Assembly: GCA_022818135.1 (NCBI GenBank)
Contig: JAFMSR010000002.1
Coordinates: 21,268,480-21,332,479, forward strand
From: Saxidomus purpurata
Taxonomy: Eukaryota > Mollusca > Bivalvia > Venerida > Veneridae
DNA: 64,000 nt
Direction of reading: 5' to 3'
The notes beneath the pieces were generated by a model, which saw only the letters and a program-made list of their open reading frames with translations, made no database searches and was not told the origin of the DNA. Position 1 is the stretch's first letter. Each line of letters begins with the position of its first letter. Positions 62,768 to 64,000 of this stretch are shown here, piece by piece. Made by a program: the position numbers and the translations under genes.

Positions 62768-63123
62768 ATTACTTCCACTTAAACAGAGATCGGCTTTGGC
62801 CAAATTTCGGTGCTGAGTCGCACTAATTTGACTTGAAACTGGTCGCTATAAAACAACTTGCAGTAAATGATAGAATATGTCCTGTGTGTAACAATGGGGT
62901 AGAAAATGAAATAAATTGCTTACTGAAATGCCCATGCCATGACAATATAAGACATGTTTTGTTCAACAAAGCTAGTGAGGTCGAGAGTGGGTTTCCAAAA
63001 CTAAATGATGCAAACAAGTTCAATTGTATACTTTCCAATAGCAATATTGTAAAAAAAGCTGCAAAATCCTGCTATCTTAGTCTAGATAAACGTACACAAT
63101 ATCACTACTATAACCATGTATAG
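62768..63123 (+). pseudogene. Decayed C-terminus of a non-LTR retrotransposon ORF2
   Basis: 62772 onward reads 'RSALAKFRC' then a stop, 'LETGRYKT', then, after a shift of frame, 'RICPVCNNGVENEINCLLKC' and a Leu/Phe/Arg-rich tail to TAG at 63121-63123. The pattern 'LETGRY ... RxCxxCxxxVENExxxLxxCxxxxxIRxxL' is the Cys/His region found after the reverse-transcriptase domain of many LINE elements. At least two stops and one frameshift separate the pieces, so it is dead. No reverse-transcriptase core is present upstream. Confidence 0.7.
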
Positions 63124-63219
63124 ACTAAAATCTATTATACTTAGTCTGTATTATAGAACAAAATGATACGTCAAACGTACTTCAAATTAGAGGAGCTGGT
63201 ATCGGCAGTAAAATTCACA

Positions 63220-63515
63220 TTCTAACGCAGTACCGATGTAACGTCGTTTCTGATTGGTAACGTCGTTTAAATTTGCGACTATTTAATAACGTATATATAG
63301 ACGCAATTTGAACGGCGCTTTAATTATCGCATTTAGACACATTGTGCGTTAGAAAAGGGATAACTATTTTGTGATTTTGATATTTGCGACCATATATACG
63401 GTTTTAATGGTCGCAAACAGTTTTAACAGCTCTGGCTAACGCCGTCGCCGTTAAAAATATTTGCGACCATTAAAAACTGTATATACAGTCGCAAATATCA
63501 AAATTACAAAACAGT
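63220..63515. mobile_element. MITE-like element with 'TTTGCGAC' repeats, copy 2 (inverted)
   Basis: Opens 'CATTCTAACGCAGTACCGAT' and ends near 'GTCGCAAATATCAAAATTAC'. It matches 42595-42850 reversed and is the more complete copy. 63380-63500 forms a strong hairpin around 'GTTTTAACAGCTCTGGCTAA'. Confidence 0.8.
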
Positions 63516-63719
63516 TATTCCCATATTCTTGAGATATATTTGATTAAGTACCGGTAACGTTTATACTACAGGCTTTAATTTAACAATCTGATGATTAATT
63601 TAAGTTTTTATATATTGCCTAGAACGTTTTATAAATGCCAGCTTTTCAAACTACTAGTAAATACTTTTTTGTAATATACATTTAGATGCATAATGTATAT
63701 TAATATGTGAACTTTTAAT

Positions 63720-64000
63720 AGTCATTCCCACGCGGTTCATTACTCCGTAAGTCATTCACTTGATTAATCCATTCACCCAAAATGATCTATCCAGCCTAGC
63801 TATCCTATCCCATCCCGTTCATCATATCCTACCCGATCCCATCCTATCGCAACTCATCTTTATCCAATTTATTCAATCCCATCTTCCAACCCATCCTGCC
63901 AACCATTCAGCTTGCCATACATTCATCCATTAATCACATCATACATCATTTTACCATCCGTCCCGCAATCCACCATTCGTGCCGCCATCCACACATTCCA
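63720..64000. repeat. Pyrimidine-rich low-complexity DNA (CCATCC/ATCC type)
   Basis: Imperfect repeats of 'ATCCCATCC', 'CCATCCAT' and 'TTCATCC' run to the end of the window. No open frame of interest. Confidence 0.75.

Overview
The window is eukaryotic nuclear DNA, AT-rich and intron-dense, and it looks like a bivalve mollusc. The main reasons are several families of long dispersed repeats built from GGTCAAGGTCA-type sentences with GTCCGTCCGTCC leaders, tRNA-derived SINEs, palindromic MITEs, and small exons in large introns. Species cannot be fixed from the sequence alone. There are no bacterial operons, CRISPR arrays or rRNA genes.

Layout. 0-18 kb is mostly intergenic or repeat sequence: a possible minus-strand coding exon at the left edge, a diverged duplication at 1.5-2.6 kb, a pogo/Tigger-like MITE at 4.8 kb, homopolymer blocks at 7.4-8.4 kb, a tandem dispersed element at 10.9-12.0 kb, a degenerate coding relic at 16.0-16.9 kb and a 47-bp minisatellite at 17.5-18.0 kb. 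18.86-29.68 kb on the plus strand carries a complete nine-exon gene for a mitochondrial pentatricopeptide-repeat protein resembling PTCD1 (829 codons by my splice model). 30-34.4 kb holds more dispersed elements and a nested foldback structure.

The right half holds the most unusual content. Two minus-strand genes encode secreted, surface-anchored cysteine-rich proteins of a family I do not recognise. The smaller gene (39.85 to 35.13 kb) has a signal-peptide start, one 14-cysteine module and a hydrophobic C-terminal anchor. The larger (60.79 to 49.43 kb, 5' end not found) has four such modules separated by Ser/Thr-rich mucin-like linkers and ends in a GPI-type tail. Three of its modules lie in near-identical tandem genomic repeats of about 2.88-2.90 kb. 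Each module is two 7-cysteine half-domains, each made of two exons with fixed splice phases. All fourteen exons of the large gene splice in frame. The tandem copies also share a putative GC-AG intron and a MITE lying nine bases from a splice acceptor.

The remainder (38.6-49 kb and 61-64 kb) is repeat-rich intergenic sequence with MITE and SINE copies, a decayed LINE C-terminus at 62.8-63.1 kb and pyrimidine-rich low-complexity DNA at the right end. The genes do not form a pathway: PTCD1-like is a housekeeping mitochondrial RNA factor, and the cysteine-rich genes are a local lineage-type expansion.
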